This document shows, piece by piece, positions 9,550 to 17,309 of a stretch of DNA of 64,000 nt. The notes beneath the pieces were generated by a model. It had not been told where the DNA came from and searched no databases. It worked only from the letters and a program-made list of their open reading frames with translations. Source of the DNA: a virus; the IMG/VR virus record IMGVR_UViG_3300024180_000005, positions 16,219 to 80,218 of that record; one strand, given 5' to 3'. The translations under genes were made by a program, and so were the position numbers. Every line of letters starts with the position of its first letter. The stretch's first letter is position 1.

Positions 9550-9759
9550 TTAATTATGATAAACAATATTTATAGACGTTATATCTTCAATAGTAAAATT
9601 TACTATCTCTTTGAATAGTTCAAAACCTGTAAGACTCTCATAGTCATTTTGATTTTTGTTTATCTTTTTTATGATTGGGATAAGAGAATTTATCTGTTTG
9701 TGTGTAACCTCAATCTTTTCGCGACTATCTTCTGTATCTATTACTAAAAAACCTCTCAT
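9550..9759 (-). CDS. hypothetical protein, 69 aa
   Basis: Not recognised. Starts MRGFLVIDTEDSREKIEV; the middle is a charged helix-like segment (IIKKINKNQNDYESL) and the end is hydrophobic and strand-like. It is flanked by small minus-strand genes with short AT-rich gaps, consistent with a run of small accessory genes. Could be a regulatory or host-interaction peptide, but nothing in the sequence shows this. Confidence 0.5.
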   Translation of the reverse strand: MRGFLVIDTEDSREKIEVTHKQINSLIPIIKKINKNQNDYESLTGFELFKEIVNFTIEDITSINIVYHN

Positions 9760-9795
9760 ATAAGTTCTTATTTTTTCTTATATATAAGTTTTTTC

Positions 9796-10159
9796 TTACA
9801 CCAATATATTTTTTATTTCTTCAGAACCATCAGGATTCGCTGAATGTATTACGTATTCTGGAAATTTAGTTTTTCTTTCATTACAATAACTTAACAGAAA
9901 CTTAACACAATCTAATCCAGTATAAACTCTTCCTTCATCGATATCAAACCATTCTTCAATAGGCAAACTTTCTTTAAGTTCTGCGACATCTGCCAAGTCA
10001 TAATCGAATGCAACTAAATCAGGAACACCATTTTCTTCTATCCATTTTATGAACTGACCATAAGAACGTACAATGGAATATACGAAAATCCGTTATTTGC
10101 CACATATATGTAGCACAATCTCTGGGAATTCGCCAATCGTCTAAAAATAACCTTTTCAT
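9796..10159 (-). pseudogene. frameshifted cyclic-phosphate-processing receiver-like protein
   Basis: The start at 10159 gives MKRLFLDDWRIPRDCATYMW, matching the LDD-R N-terminus of the 139-aa protein at 42179-42598. The frame then fails near 10080-10100 and the rest continues in another frame: SIVRSYGQFIKWIEENGVP, FDYDLADV, then TGLDCVKFLLSYC and YVIHSANPDGSEEI. These correspond to the IVRTYDDF, FDHDLA, TGKNAVDYVIGYC and YVHSDN segments of the intact paralogue. So the locus is one receiver-like gene broken by a single indel, or a sequencing error. A TATGTTTG promoter box (10164-10171, minus) directly precedes the start. Confidence 0.65.
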
Positions 10160-10163
10160 ATTA

Positions 10164-10171
10164 CAAACATA
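10164..10171 (-). promoter_or_regulatory. host-type promoter -7 box TATGTTTG
   Basis: TAnnTTTG element 4 bp upstream of the start codon of the frameshifted receiver-like gene. It lies back to back with the plus-strand TTTAATATATAT box at 10181. Confidence 0.5.
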
Positions 10172-10180
10172 CGGACAAAT

Positions 10181-10192
10181 TTTAATATATAT
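10181..10192 (+). promoter_or_regulatory. TTTAATATATAT box without an adjacent start codon
   Basis: The same AT box that precedes plus-strand genes, here followed by about 90 nt of unusually GC-rich, structured sequence and a terminator, not by an ORF. Confidence 0.45.
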
Positions 10193-10282
10193 AGTATAAT
10201 CCGACTTAGGACCGGATATAGATTACGCCCCACGGGTACTATATGAAAACCACTGAATTCGCTCCTCGGTGGTTTTCTTTTT
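10193..10282 (+). ncRNA. putative small structured RNA
   Basis: A roughly 90-nt segment between an AT box (10181-10192) and a terminator hairpin with a T-run (10245-10282). It has no convincing ORF and is much richer in G and C than its surroundings. Predicted by eye: hairpin ATCCG...CGGAT (about 10199-10217), a smaller CCC-CAC-GGG stem near 10228-10236, then the terminator stem GAAAACCAC/GTGGTTTTC. It does not fold as a tRNA. The function is unknown, and it could instead be only the 3' region and terminator of flanking transcripts. Confidence 0.4.
10245..10282 (+). terminator. intrinsic terminator
   Basis: Stem GAAAACCAC/GTGGTTTTC with a 15-nt loop, followed by TTTTT on the plus strand; it abuts the stop codon of the minus-strand endonuclease at 10281. 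Confidence 0.7.
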
Positions 10283-12035
10283 AGAGAATAATTTCAAATT
10301 TAATCTGACCACAATCAAATATTTTATAGGCACCAAAATTATCCTCCATTATCTTTGATTCTGAAAGGTTTTTATCATATCCCATTTTTATCAATTTTGA
10401 TTTTTTCCATTTTTGTTTATTTGATCTTTTTTTATCAATTAAGTATGAGTAGTTTGGATAACTAGTACTTTTAACATAAAATCCCAATTTATAATATAAA
10501 TCACCTATTGACCAAGAAACATCAGAGAAGGATATAATCCTTTTTACATCATAATTTTTAATGAAATATTTCATTAGTCTGGATGCACCACCTATAACAT
10601 TAATATTTTTTTTATTACAAAACCTTGATAAGTTCCACTCATCACTCAACATGCTTTTCCTACCCTCGAAATGATCAAATGTCATTAAACTAACCAACTC
10701 ATCATCGTAATATAAACCAATTTTCTTAGAGGCTGATGTATAACCTTGTATATGATTCTCATCTAGAAATTCTCTATACTCACTTATATCTATAACCTCT
10801 TTTATAATACATTTTCTGGCATATATTTTATTTTTAGTTAGACCTAACCAATTTGTGATTTGTGATTTTATAATATCCTTTTTAAGATTCCAATCATCTT
10901 CCCAAATATGAATTATTCTAATTTCTCTTTCTTTAAAGTATTTGGTTTTATCAAGGTGGTAGTTTTTATCTTTAAATAATTCAGAGTGCCAATAAAGACC
11001 ATTAAATTCAAATCCTATTTTCAAATCAGGTAAATAAATATCTATTTCCAAACCATCCCTATAACTCTGAATTATTTCACCATCATATATACCTTTTATA
11101 TAATCTAAAATTTCAATTTCTTTAAATGATGATGTTTTATTGACCGGATAACAAATTGTACATTGTTTATTATCTAGTTTAAGTCTTGAGTGATATAAAT
11201 GTGAATTTGTTTCATAATAATGATCATTTTCTACACACTTAATTAGGTGTTTACCCTTACCTAAGTATTTAAAATAGTTTTTATCACTATTTAAATTTGT
11301 TTTTATACTAGATGATCTATATTTTTCAAAAATGAGTTCTCTATATTTTTCAGATTTAGTGAAATTATCAACACCATATTTTTCTAAATTGGTTTTCTTT
11401 ATTCTTTTGATAAAATCTTCGGTTTTAGTATAACTATCAAAACCGTATTTTTTATTTGAAGTTTCTTTTATTTTATTTTTAATAATTTCTGATTTGAATG
11501 GATTATCGACTCCGTAATTTTCAAATGTTGTTTTCACCTTTTTCTTTTTAACACTTTCAATCTTTGATATATTATCAACACCATATTTTTCAATACATGT
11601 TTCTTTGTATTTTAAATTTATTGATTCATAATCTAAATTTTCTTTTGATTTTGATATCTTATCTTTAACAGTATCTAGAATTGACGTATTTTCAACACCA
11701 TATTTTTCTAAATTATTTTTCTTATAATTATATAATTTTTTATCTTTTAAAATAGGATCATTATTTGAACAAGATTTTGAACAATATTCTCTATAACCTC
11801 TTTTATATGATAAAAATTTAACATCACCATCACAGACTTTACAAGTAGGTTTATTATTTTTAATTAAATATACTTTCTCTGAAATTGAATCACCTGGACA
11901 TTTATCTAAAAAAGAATATAAATTATTTAAGTTTTTAGATACCCATTGCTCTTTAACCGAATTTAATTCTATTTTAGATAAATATATTTCATATTCTTTT
12001 TTAACTATTTCATTCATATTGTATATATAAGCCAT
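10281..12035 (-). CDS. free-standing homing endonuclease, Vsr-like nuclease with YG repeats, 584 aa
   Basis: N-terminal part contains a Cys cluster (CKVCDGDVKF ... YCSKSCSN, a likely zinc-binding fold), then about six tandem repeats of the type NLEKYGVDN-xxx-K (residues about 110-225), probably DNA-contacting. The nuclease core follows: GLEIDIYLPDLKIGFEFNG, YWHSE, IRIIHIWEDDW, the pattern of Vsr-like homing endonucleases (EDxHD family). The C-terminal region (SLMTF, WNLSRFCNK, VIGGASRLMKYF, YYKLGF, DCGQIKFEI) is shared with the protein at 18369-20330. A clear Shine-Dalgarno (AGGAG) precedes the start, unlike most neighbours. Expected to spread by cutting alleles that lack it. Confidence 0.75.
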   Translation of the reverse strand: MAYIYNMNEIVKKEYEIYLSKIELNSVKEQWVSKNLNNLYSFLDKCPGDSISEKVYLIKNNKPTCKVCDGDVKFLSYKRGYREYCSKSCSNNDPILKDKKLYNYKKNNLEKYGVENTSILDTVKDKISKSKENLDYESINLKYKETCIEKYGVDNISKIESVKKKKVKTTFENYGVDNPFKSEIIKNKIKETSNKKYGFDSYTKTEDFIKRIKKTNLEKYGVDNFTKSEKYRELIFEKYRSSSIKTNLNSDKNYFKYLGKGKHLIKCVENDHYYETNSHLYHSRLKLDNKQCTICYPVNKTSSFKEIEILDYIKGIYDGEIIQSYRDGLEIDIYLPDLKIGFEFNGLYWHSELFKDKNYHLDKTKYFKEREIRIIHIWEDDWNLKKDIIKSQITNWLGLTKNKIYARKCIIKEVIDISEYREFLDENHIQGYTSASKKIGLYYDDELVSLMTFDHFEGRKSMLSDEWNLSRFCNKKNINVIGGASRLMKYFIKNYDVKRIISFSDVSWSIGDLYYKLGFYVKSTSYPNYSYLIDKKRSNKQKWKKSKLIKMGYDKNLSESKIMEDNFGAYKIFDCGQIKFEIIL

Positions 12036-12138
12036 AACATCTCTCCTATAAAAGAAAGCCAGTATTGTTTAATATAATTTAACATTAAAATAATAAACAA
12101 ATAAGTTAAAAAAATATATATAACTTAAATAAAAATTT

Positions 12139-13104
12139 ATGGAAAATACAGAGAACATATTAAAAGAAAACCCGGGAAGATTCGTTCTATTCCCTATTGA
12201 ACACAATGACATCTGGGAAATGTATAAAACTGCGGAACATTCATTTTGGACTGCAGAAGAGATTGATTTAGCACAGGACTTAACAGACTGGGATAATAAA
12301 CTTAATGATGATGAAAGACACTACATTAAAAATGTATTGGCATTTTTTGCAGCATCGGATGGAATCGTAAATGAGAATTTGGCAGAAAATTTTGTTAAAG
12401 AGGTTCAATATGCAGAAGCGAAAAGTTTTTATGGTTTCCAAATTGCAATGGAGAATGTTCATTCTGAGACTTACTCTCTTTTAATTGATACCTATATTAA
12501 AGATGAAAAAGAAAAGGATCATTTATTCAATGCAATCGATACTGTTCCTTCTGTTAAGAAGAAAGCTGATTGGGCACTTAAATGGATTGAATCAGAATCA
12601 TTTGCAGAGCGTTTAATCGCTTTCGCAGCGGTAGAAGGTATCTTCTTCTCAGGATCATTCTGTTCTATCTTCTGGTTGAAGAAAAGAGGTTTGATGCCAG
12701 GATTAGCTTTCTCAAATGAGTTGATTTCAAGAGATGAAGGTTTACATTGTGAGTTTGCTTGTTTATTACATAACAAACACATAGTAAATAAAGTTTCTCA
12801 AGAAAGAATTACTCAGATCATTACGGAAGCGGTTGAGATTGAAAAAGAGTTCGTAACAGATTCTTTACCGGTATCACTTATTGGTATGAATGCAAAGTTG
12901 ATGCAACAATACATTGAGTTCGTTGCCGACTATTGGTTAAGTGAGTTAGGTTGTCAAAAGGTTTATAACACCGAAAATCCATTCGATTTTATGGATATGC
13001 TTTCTTTACAAAATAAGAGCAATTTTTTTGAAAAAAGAGTTTCTGAATACCAAAAAACATCAGATAAGAATATCGACTTTGATAATATGGATGATGACTT
13101 TTAA
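12139..13104 (+). CDS. nrdB: class I ribonucleotide reductase small (beta) subunit
   Basis: 321 aa, close to the usual length. It generates the radical used by the alpha subunit to reduce ribonucleotides, feeding phage DNA synthesis. The di-metal ligands are visible: [24 protein letters not shown], the ENVHSETY segment, [10 protein letters not shown] and [13 protein letters not shown]. The nrdA partner is not in this window, so it is elsewhere in the phage or supplied by the host. A terminator follows, then the cytosine methyltransferase gene. Starts at ATG 12139 after an A-rich leader. Confidence 0.95.
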   Translation: MENTENILKENPGRFVLFPIEHNDIWEMYKTAEHSFWTAEEIDLAQDLTDWDNKLNDDERHYIKNVLAFFAASDGIVNENLAENFVKEVQYAEAKSFYGFQIAMENVHSETYSLLIDTYIKDEKEKDHLFNAIDTVPSVKKKADWALKWIESESFAERLIAFAAVEGIFFSGSFCSIFWLKKRGLMPGLAFSNELISRDEGLHCEFACLLHNKHIVNKVSQERITQIITEAVEIEKEFVTDSLPVSLIGMNAKLMQQYIEFVADYWLSELGCQKVYNTENPFDFMDMLSLQNKSNFFEKRVSEYQKTSDKNIDFDNMDDDF

Positions 13105-13127
13105 AAACTTACCGTTTAAGTCAATTA

Positions 13128-13152
13128 AAACCTACTTTTAGTAGGTTTTTTT
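13128..13152 (+). terminator. intrinsic terminator after nrdB
   Basis: Hairpin AAAACCTAC-TTTTA-GTAGGTTTT followed by T-run, 24 bp after the nrdB stop. Confidence 0.8.
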
Positions 13153-13173
13153 ATATAAAAAAAAATATAAAAT

Positions 13174-14019
13174 ATGAATGTTCTTTCATTATTCGATGGT
13201 ATGTCTTGTGGACATATTGCATTAGACAAACTTGGAATCGAAGTTGATCAATACTTTGCATCTGAAATAGAAGATGCATCTATTAAAGTAACTATGAAAA
13301 ATTATCCAAATACTATACAACTTGGTGATGTTACTAAAGTAGAGGGTAAAGATTTACCAAAAATTGATTTATTGATTGGTGGAAGTCCTTGTCAATCATT
13401 TTCAAATGCAGGAAATGGTTCAGGATTTGATGGTAAGAGTGGATTATTTTATGAATGGGTAAGACTTTTAAAAGAAACTAATCCTAAATACTTTATGTTG
13501 GAAAATGTAAAGATGAAAAAAGAATGGCAAGATGTTATTACTGATATTTTAGGTGTAAAACCAATTCTTATCAATAGTAATATTTTTTCCGCTCAGAATC
13601 GTCAGAGACTTTATTGGACTAATATTCCAATGGATCCTTTACCCGATGATAAAGAGATTTATATCGAAGACATATTAGAGACCAACTTTGATTCAAAGTA
13701 TTGGTTACCTGAAAAGAATGCAGGATTGTTGAGTAAAAAAGTCGATATAACTGGTGCTCCCAATATTTGTTGTATAGATGTCTATAACAAGAGATATAAA
13801 AAAGATAGAAAAAGCCCTACTCTCACACACCCTTGTCATAACTCTCTAAGACTTTTACAAGATGGTAAATTCAGAAAGCTTACACCGATTGAATGTGAAA
13901 GACTTCAGAATGTACCGGATGGTTATACAGAAGGTGTTGCAGATACACATCGATATGCAATGCTTGGAAACGGCTGGACCGTGGATGTCATAGCACATAT
14001 ATTTAAAAACCTCGACTAA
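13174..14019 (+). CDS. dcm: DNA (cytosine-5-)-methyltransferase
   Basis: 281 aa C5-cytosine methyltransferase. Motif I LSLFDGMSCG (AdoMet), motif IV GGSPCQSFSNAG with the catalytic Cys, motif VI MLENV, motif VIII QNRQRLYWTN, motif IX/X ERLQNVPDGYT and MLGNGWTVDVIAHI are all present, so it should be active. The target recognition region is short. No cognate restriction enzyme is adjacent, so a solitary phage methyltransferase protecting phage DNA is the likeliest role. Its stop codon lies inside the terminator hairpin. Confidence 0.93.
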   Translation: MNVLSLFDGMSCGHIALDKLGIEVDQYFASEIEDASIKVTMKNYPNTIQLGDVTKVEGKDLPKIDLLIGGSPCQSFSNAGNGSGFDGKSGLFYEWVRLLKETNPKYFMLENVKMKKEWQDVITDILGVKPILINSNIFSAQNRQRLYWTNIPMDPLPDDKEIYIEDILETNFDSKYWLPEKNAGLLSKKVDITGAPNICCIDVYNKRYKKDRKSPTLTHPCHNSLRLLQDGKFRKLTPIECERLQNVPDGYTEGVADTHRYAMLGNGWTVDVIAHIFKNLD

Positions 14020-14036
14020 ACGAGGTTTTTTTGTTT
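14006..14036 (+). terminator. intrinsic terminator overlapping a stop codon
   Basis: Hairpin AAAACCTCG-ACTAAA-CGAGGTTTT with T-run; the methyltransferase stop codon is in the loop. Confidence 0.8.
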
Positions 14037-14042
14037 TTGAAA

Positions 14043-14054
14043 AATAATATATAA
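14043..14054 (+). promoter_or_regulatory. AT box (AATAATATATAA), 3 nt before ATG
   Basis: Ten of twelve positions match TTTAATATATAA; CTT separates it from the ATG at 14058, the first gene of the tagged cluster. Confidence 0.5.
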
Positions 14055-14057
14055 CTT

Positions 14058-14348
14058 ATGAAGATATTAAGATTTGAAGATTTTGAAATGACGAATGAGG
14101 CATTACCAAGACAACAATCAGTAAATCAGTTAAAAAAAGTTATGAAGATGTCTGCTAAAACAGATATCGGAAATCGTATCTCTGATATGAACAAGCAAGG
14201 TGCTAATATACAATATATTCAAAACCCTATTGATTCGGGTATTGAGTCATATGAAGATTATGAAAAGCATAATAAAAAATTCGTTTCTTCTTGGAATTTA
14301 AAAGGTATGTTGAGTCCATTTAAAGTAAAGAAAGTTAAAGATATATAA
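14058..14348 (+). CDS. tagged small protein, 96 aa
   Basis: First of five consecutive plus-strand genes whose products share a short N-terminal tag; here MKILRFEDFEMTNEA, a variant of MKYLKxFNEA. The rest is basic (about 18 lysines) with predicted helices and no recognised domain. By analogy with the T4 capsid targeting sequence the tag may direct it into the prohead and be removed after the Glu before Ala. The basic body would suit packaging with DNA. Function otherwise unknown. Confidence 0.65.
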   Translation: MKILRFEDFEMTNEALPRQQSVNQLKKVMKMSAKTDIGNRISDMNKQGANIQYIQNPIDSGIESYEDYEKHNKKFVSSWNLKGMLSPFKVKKVKDI

Positions 14349-14362
14349 AAATAAAACGAGAT

Positions 14363-14683
14363 ATGAAATACTTAAAAAGGTTTAATGAGGCGATAAATGA
14401 AGAATATTTTTCACTGACTGATAAATATAATGAGTTGCCTGATGATATGATATTTCCAAGAACCGAAGGACATGATGAGTGGTTGAAGAATACACCAACC
14501 CATATCAAATTACTTTCGATGCTTTGTGGGTTATTAGATGCTGATTTAGTAGAAAGATTTCAACTCGATAATACTTTTTTTGTGGCTTTGAAAAATGAGT
14601 ATGAGTATACTGGATTTGAATTAACAAAAGATGAGGTTATAGAATCTTGTCATAAACTTAAAAAGGAAGGATTTTTAAAATAA
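14363..14683 (+). CDS. tagged hypothetical protein, 106 aa
   Basis: Begins with the clearest form of the tag, MKYLKRFNEAINEE. The body is acidic to neutral and helical, with a hydrophobic patch IKLLSMLCGLLDADLVERF; the C-terminal half (YEYTGFELTKDEVIESCHKLKKEGFL) may be a small winged-helix-like fold, which is only a guess. It lies 14 bp after the previous gene and 3 bp before the next, so it is part of an operon. Confidence 0.65.
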   Translation: MKYLKRFNEAINEEYFSLTDKYNELPDDMIFPRTEGHDEWLKNTPTHIKLLSMLCGLLDADLVERFQLDNTFFVALKNEYEYTGFELTKDEVIESCHKLKKEGFLK

Positions 14684-14686
14684 GAT

Positions 14687-15214
14687 ATGAAGAACATAAA
14701 GACATATGAAGGATTTTTTGACTTCTTTAAAAAGAAGAAGTCTGAAGACGACCAGATTGGAGAAGACTATCTAAAAAGACTTAAGAATTTAAAATCCTTT
14801 TTAGAAAAAGGAGGTGTATCTCCATATGAGATTGTTTCTAAACACGACATTGATGAGGATAGTAAATATCTTAGATATACTTTAACATTTGACGACGGTG
14901 CCATAAGAATTTGTAAGGTAGAGGCCGATAAAAAATATAGACAAGGATGGAATCTACAAACACAGAAAGAATTCATCGAACGAGGGTGTGTAAAGAAGAA
15001 CAATCATGTTCTTTATTTACTTGATATCAAAAGAGTAGAAGAATGTCTTTTAGCAGACTGGACTATATTGGAAGATATTTTCGAAATGGCAGAATGGTGC
15101 TTCAACAAAAACCAGAAAAACATTAGAATAAACAAGATAAAAGGTGATATGAACCCATCAGCGGATCTATTAGATGATGATATTTGGGGTGATACTCCTT
15201 TAGACAGAAGGTAA
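14687..15214 (+). CDS. tagged hypothetical protein, 175 aa
   Basis: N-terminus MKNIKTYEGFFDFFKKKK is a divergent form of the shared tag followed by a lysine run. The remainder is charged, with an aspartate-rich C-terminus (LLDDDIWGDTPLDRR). No known domain was recognised. It is spaced 3 bp from both neighbours in the tagged operon, implying coordinated synthesis with the P-loop protein that follows. Confidence 0.6.
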   Translation: MKNIKTYEGFFDFFKKKKSEDDQIGEDYLKRLKNLKSFLEKGGVSPYEIVSKHDIDEDSKYLRYTLTFDDGAIRICKVEADKKYRQGWNLQTQKEFIERGCVKKNNHVLYLLDIKRVEECLLADWTILEDIFEMAEWCFNKNQKNIRINKIKGDMNPSADLLDDDIWGDTPLDRR

Positions 15215-15217
15215 ACT

Positions 15218-16126
15218 ATGAAATACTTAAAACTATACGAACAATTTAGACTTATCTTGGAAAAATTAGATAGTCAAGGAAAAAAATTATTTTTACTATG
15301 TGGACCAAGTGCTACTGGTAAAACTTATTTAGCTGGTCAAATCGGAATTGAACACTGGACGAAATCAACAGATTTTAAAGGTAATTGTCTAATTACAACT
15401 GATGGTGAAGATGGTGAACAAGAAAAAATTACTGAGTTATTGGAAGCAAAAGGTTGTCCTAAGTTAGCAGAGATATCAAAATCTGATATAAACAATATTG
15501 GTGGAGTTTTTATGATTGCTTATGTAGGTGATGGTGTAGATAAAAAATGGTTTGACCAGTGGAAGAATGAAGCTGATGAAGAAGAAAAGAGTATTCTAAA
15601 TCCATTATTTGAGATTCTTACTAAAGAAAATACTTTTTGTCCACAAACGATTACACAACAAGATAGTAGAGTTTTAAAACTAGCACTAATTTCTTATTTA
15701 TGGGGACCTGGTACAATTTTATTTGATGATGTTAGACCAACAATCACTAAGTTTTATGATGACATAACAGAGTATATTATTTATACACCGATTACTACTT
15801 ATTTAAGTGATAATCTAGTGAAGAGAACTTCTGGTGAACCTGATATGAATATAAAAGGTAAGATTGAAAAGTTTTTTGAATGGTTTCAATTATCAGAAAC
15901 TCCTGATACTTCATTTCCTGATGATAAAAAATACACATTGGACGAGATTGAAGAATCTATGGAAACAATAAAAACAAAAATAACTATTGAAGATTTTATC
16001 ACTATTTCTAAAATAACTGATAAAATGAAAGAAGATGGTTTCTACTTTAAAAAGGGTGGAATTCAAGGAGATAAAGATAAAAGTCCTGTGTTTAATTCAA
16101 GAGGTGGTGATAGTTTATCACTATAA
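15218..16126 (+). CDS. tagged P-loop NTPase, 302 aa
   Basis: The tag MKYLKLYEQFRLILE precedes a Walker A motif LFLLCGPSATGKTYLAGQIG (residues about 24-43). A candidate Walker B is ILFDDVRP in the middle of the protein. The length and the lack of other AAA+ motifs suggest a kinase- or packaging-ATPase-like single P-loop domain; the substrate is unknown. The C-terminal quarter is lysine/aspartate rich. If the tag is a capsid signal, this would be an NTP-binding protein carried in the virion, which is unusual. Confidence 0.65.
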   Translation: MKYLKLYEQFRLILEKLDSQGKKLFLLCGPSATGKTYLAGQIGIEHWTKSTDFKGNCLITTDGEDGEQEKITELLEAKGCPKLAEISKSDINNIGGVFMIAYVGDGVDKKWFDQWKNEADEEEKSILNPLFEILTKENTFCPQTITQQDSRVLKLALISYLWGPGTILFDDVRPTITKFYDDITEYIIYTPITTYLSDNLVKRTSGEPDMNIKGKIEKFFEWFQLSETPDTSFPDDKKYTLDEIEESMETIKTKITIEDFITISKITDKMKEDGFYFKKGGIQGDKDKSPVFNSRGGDSLSL

Positions 16127-16129
16127 AAT

Positions 16130-16141
16130 TTTAATATATAA
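16130..16141 (+). promoter_or_regulatory. TTTAATATATAA box, 3 nt before ATG
   Basis: Exact box, then ACT and the ATG at 16145. Confidence 0.6.
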
Positions 16142-16144
16142 ACT

Positions 16145-16432
16145 ATGAGATATTTAAAAACATTTGAAAACTACAATGATAAGACTTTGGCAAGGGAGAT
16201 TGCAGAAGACTTACTACCAAGATTACAAAAAATCAGAGATGAAAAAGGAATCTTTACTGCAAGTATGTTTGATAACTACATGGAAGAAAGAAAAGGTGAT
16301 CTTAAGTTAACTGATGAAGTTATGGCAGAACTTGTTGATTTGGGATTCCAATTCGATTATGATGATTCGGAAGATGAAGACTTTGACGATGATTTAGATG
16401 CAGATTCAATATTTAATTATAACTTAAATTGA
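16145..16432 (+). CDS. tagged acidic protein, 95 aa
   Basis: Tag MRYLKTFENYNDKT, then a helical body (REIAEDLLPRLQKIRDEKG) and a strongly acidic tail (DDSEDEDFDDDLDADSIF). Small acidic tagged proteins resemble the prohead core components of T4-type phages in composition, but no homology is claimed. It has its own AT box, so it may be expressed separately from the four genes upstream. Confidence 0.65.
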   Translation: MRYLKTFENYNDKTLAREIAEDLLPRLQKIRDEKGIFTASMFDNYMEERKGDLKLTDEVMAELVDLGFQFDYDDSEDEDFDDDLDADSIFNYNLN

Positions 16433-16485
16433 ATATTAAAAAAATAAATAAATAATATGAAATTACCTATATTATTAAACCATAA

Positions 16486-16515
16486 ATGAAATACTTAAAA
16501 AAAGACTCATTTTGA
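16486..16515 (+). CDS. nine-codon ORF consisting only of the tag
   Basis: ATGAAATACTTAAAAAAAG begins an ORF reading MKYLKKDSF then stop, with the last codons inside a terminator hairpin. A second short ORF (MKLPILLNHK, 16457-16489) overlaps its start in ATGA fashion. Probably a decayed tagged gene truncated down to its leader; a functional peptide is less likely. Confidence 0.3.
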   Translation: MKYLKKDSF

Positions 16516-16526
16516 GTCTTTTTTTT
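16497..16526 (+). terminator. intrinsic terminator
   Basis: Stem AAAAAGACTCA/TGAGTCTTTTT with T-run; ends the 14-16.5 kb plus-strand tagged cluster. Confidence 0.8.
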
Positions 16527-16547
16527 ATATAAATTTTTGAACTCATA

Positions 16548-16685
16548 TTATTGTATAATTAGTTTCATAATTGAGTTATCTTCTATCCATGCACATTTAA
16601 CCATATTACCACCCATTTCTTCGTACATCATATCTTCCGGAAGTTCATTGAACTCTTTTTCTGTAAAGTTTTTAACTTTTTCCAT
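16548..16685 (-). CDS. small acidic hypothetical protein, 45 aa
   Basis: Complete short ORF: MEKVKNFTEKEFNELPEDMM at the start and ending WIEDNSIMKLIIQ. Acidic N-terminal half, hydrophobic end. It follows a 56-aa gene on the same strand by 16 bp and probably shares its promoter. Not recognised. Confidence 0.5.
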   Translation of the reverse strand: MEKVKNFTEKEFNELPEDMMYEEMGGNMVKCAWIEDNSIMKLIIQ

Positions 16686-16701
16686 TATTTATCGATTTTT
16701 A

Positions 16702-16872
16702 TTATTTTAATACCATATACTTAACACCATCAACAATCTTAGTAATATACTTACCAGTTTCTTTTTTCTCTACTTTCTTAGTAGCTCTTTTAGTAGCAGT
16801 TTTACCTTTAACACTTTTATCTGTTTCACCATATTTTTGTTTGATAAACTCTTTCATTGAAATTCTTTCCAT
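16702..16872 (-). CDS. small lysine-rich protein, 56 aa
   Basis: Starts MERISMKEFIKQKYGETDKS, then a Lys/Thr-rich linker (VKGKTATKRATKKVEKKE) and an end KYITKIVDGVKYMVLK. The middle resembles histone-like basic tails, so nucleic-acid binding is possible. A TATCTTTG promoter box (complement of 16899-16906) lies about 27 bp upstream. Confidence 0.55.
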   Translation of the reverse strand: MERISMKEFIKQKYGETDKSVKGKTATKRATKKVEKKETGKYITKIVDGVKYMVLK

Positions 16873-16898
16873 AATTATCTTATTTTTTTAGTGTTTAA

Positions 16899-16906
16899 CA
16901 AAGATA
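16899..16906 (-). promoter_or_regulatory. host-type promoter -7 box TATCTTTG
   Basis: Matches TAnnTTTG upstream of the two small minus-strand genes at 16548-16872. Confidence 0.5.
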
Positions 16907-16977
16907 AATAATTTATTCAAATACAAAACATATTTTAAAACCTATTATATAAAACTCATAAATAAAAAATAAATAAA

Positions 16978-17205
16978 ATGGAAAAACACGATTTACATCA
17001 CGAGTTTCCTCAACACGAGGAAAGAATTCATGAATTAAAGATTTCTAATAATCATTTCAAGAAGTTATTTGGCGAGTATCACCAAATAAATAAAGATATA
17101 CATAGACTTGAAGTTAGTGAAAACTTTACTGATGATGAACTAACAAAGATTAAACAAAAAAGACTTCATTTAAAAGATGAATTATTTAGTATTATAAACT
17201 CTTAA
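16978..17205 (+). CDS. YdcH/DUF465-like small coiled-coil protein, 75 aa
   Basis: Sequence pattern MEKHDLHHEFPQHEERIHEL, followed by HFKKLFGEYHQINKDIHRLE and LKDELFSIINS, matches the small bacterial YdcH (DUF465) family of unknown function, commonly host-encoded and helical. Two long amphipathic helices are apparent. Probably acquired from the host. It stands just upstream of the SSB gene on the same strand, but the 104-bp gap with its own leader makes cotranscription uncertain. Confidence 0.7.
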   Translation: MEKHDLHHEFPQHEERIHELKISNNHFKKLFGEYHQINKDIHRLEVSENFTDDELTKIKQKRLHLKDELFSIINS

Positions 17206-17309
17206 ATATAAGAAAAATTATTTAAATAACCTAAACTTTTATACAAAAATTTAATATAAATAATAACTAGACAAGGTGTTTAGTAAATAAAACAAATAAA
17301 AAGCAAATT

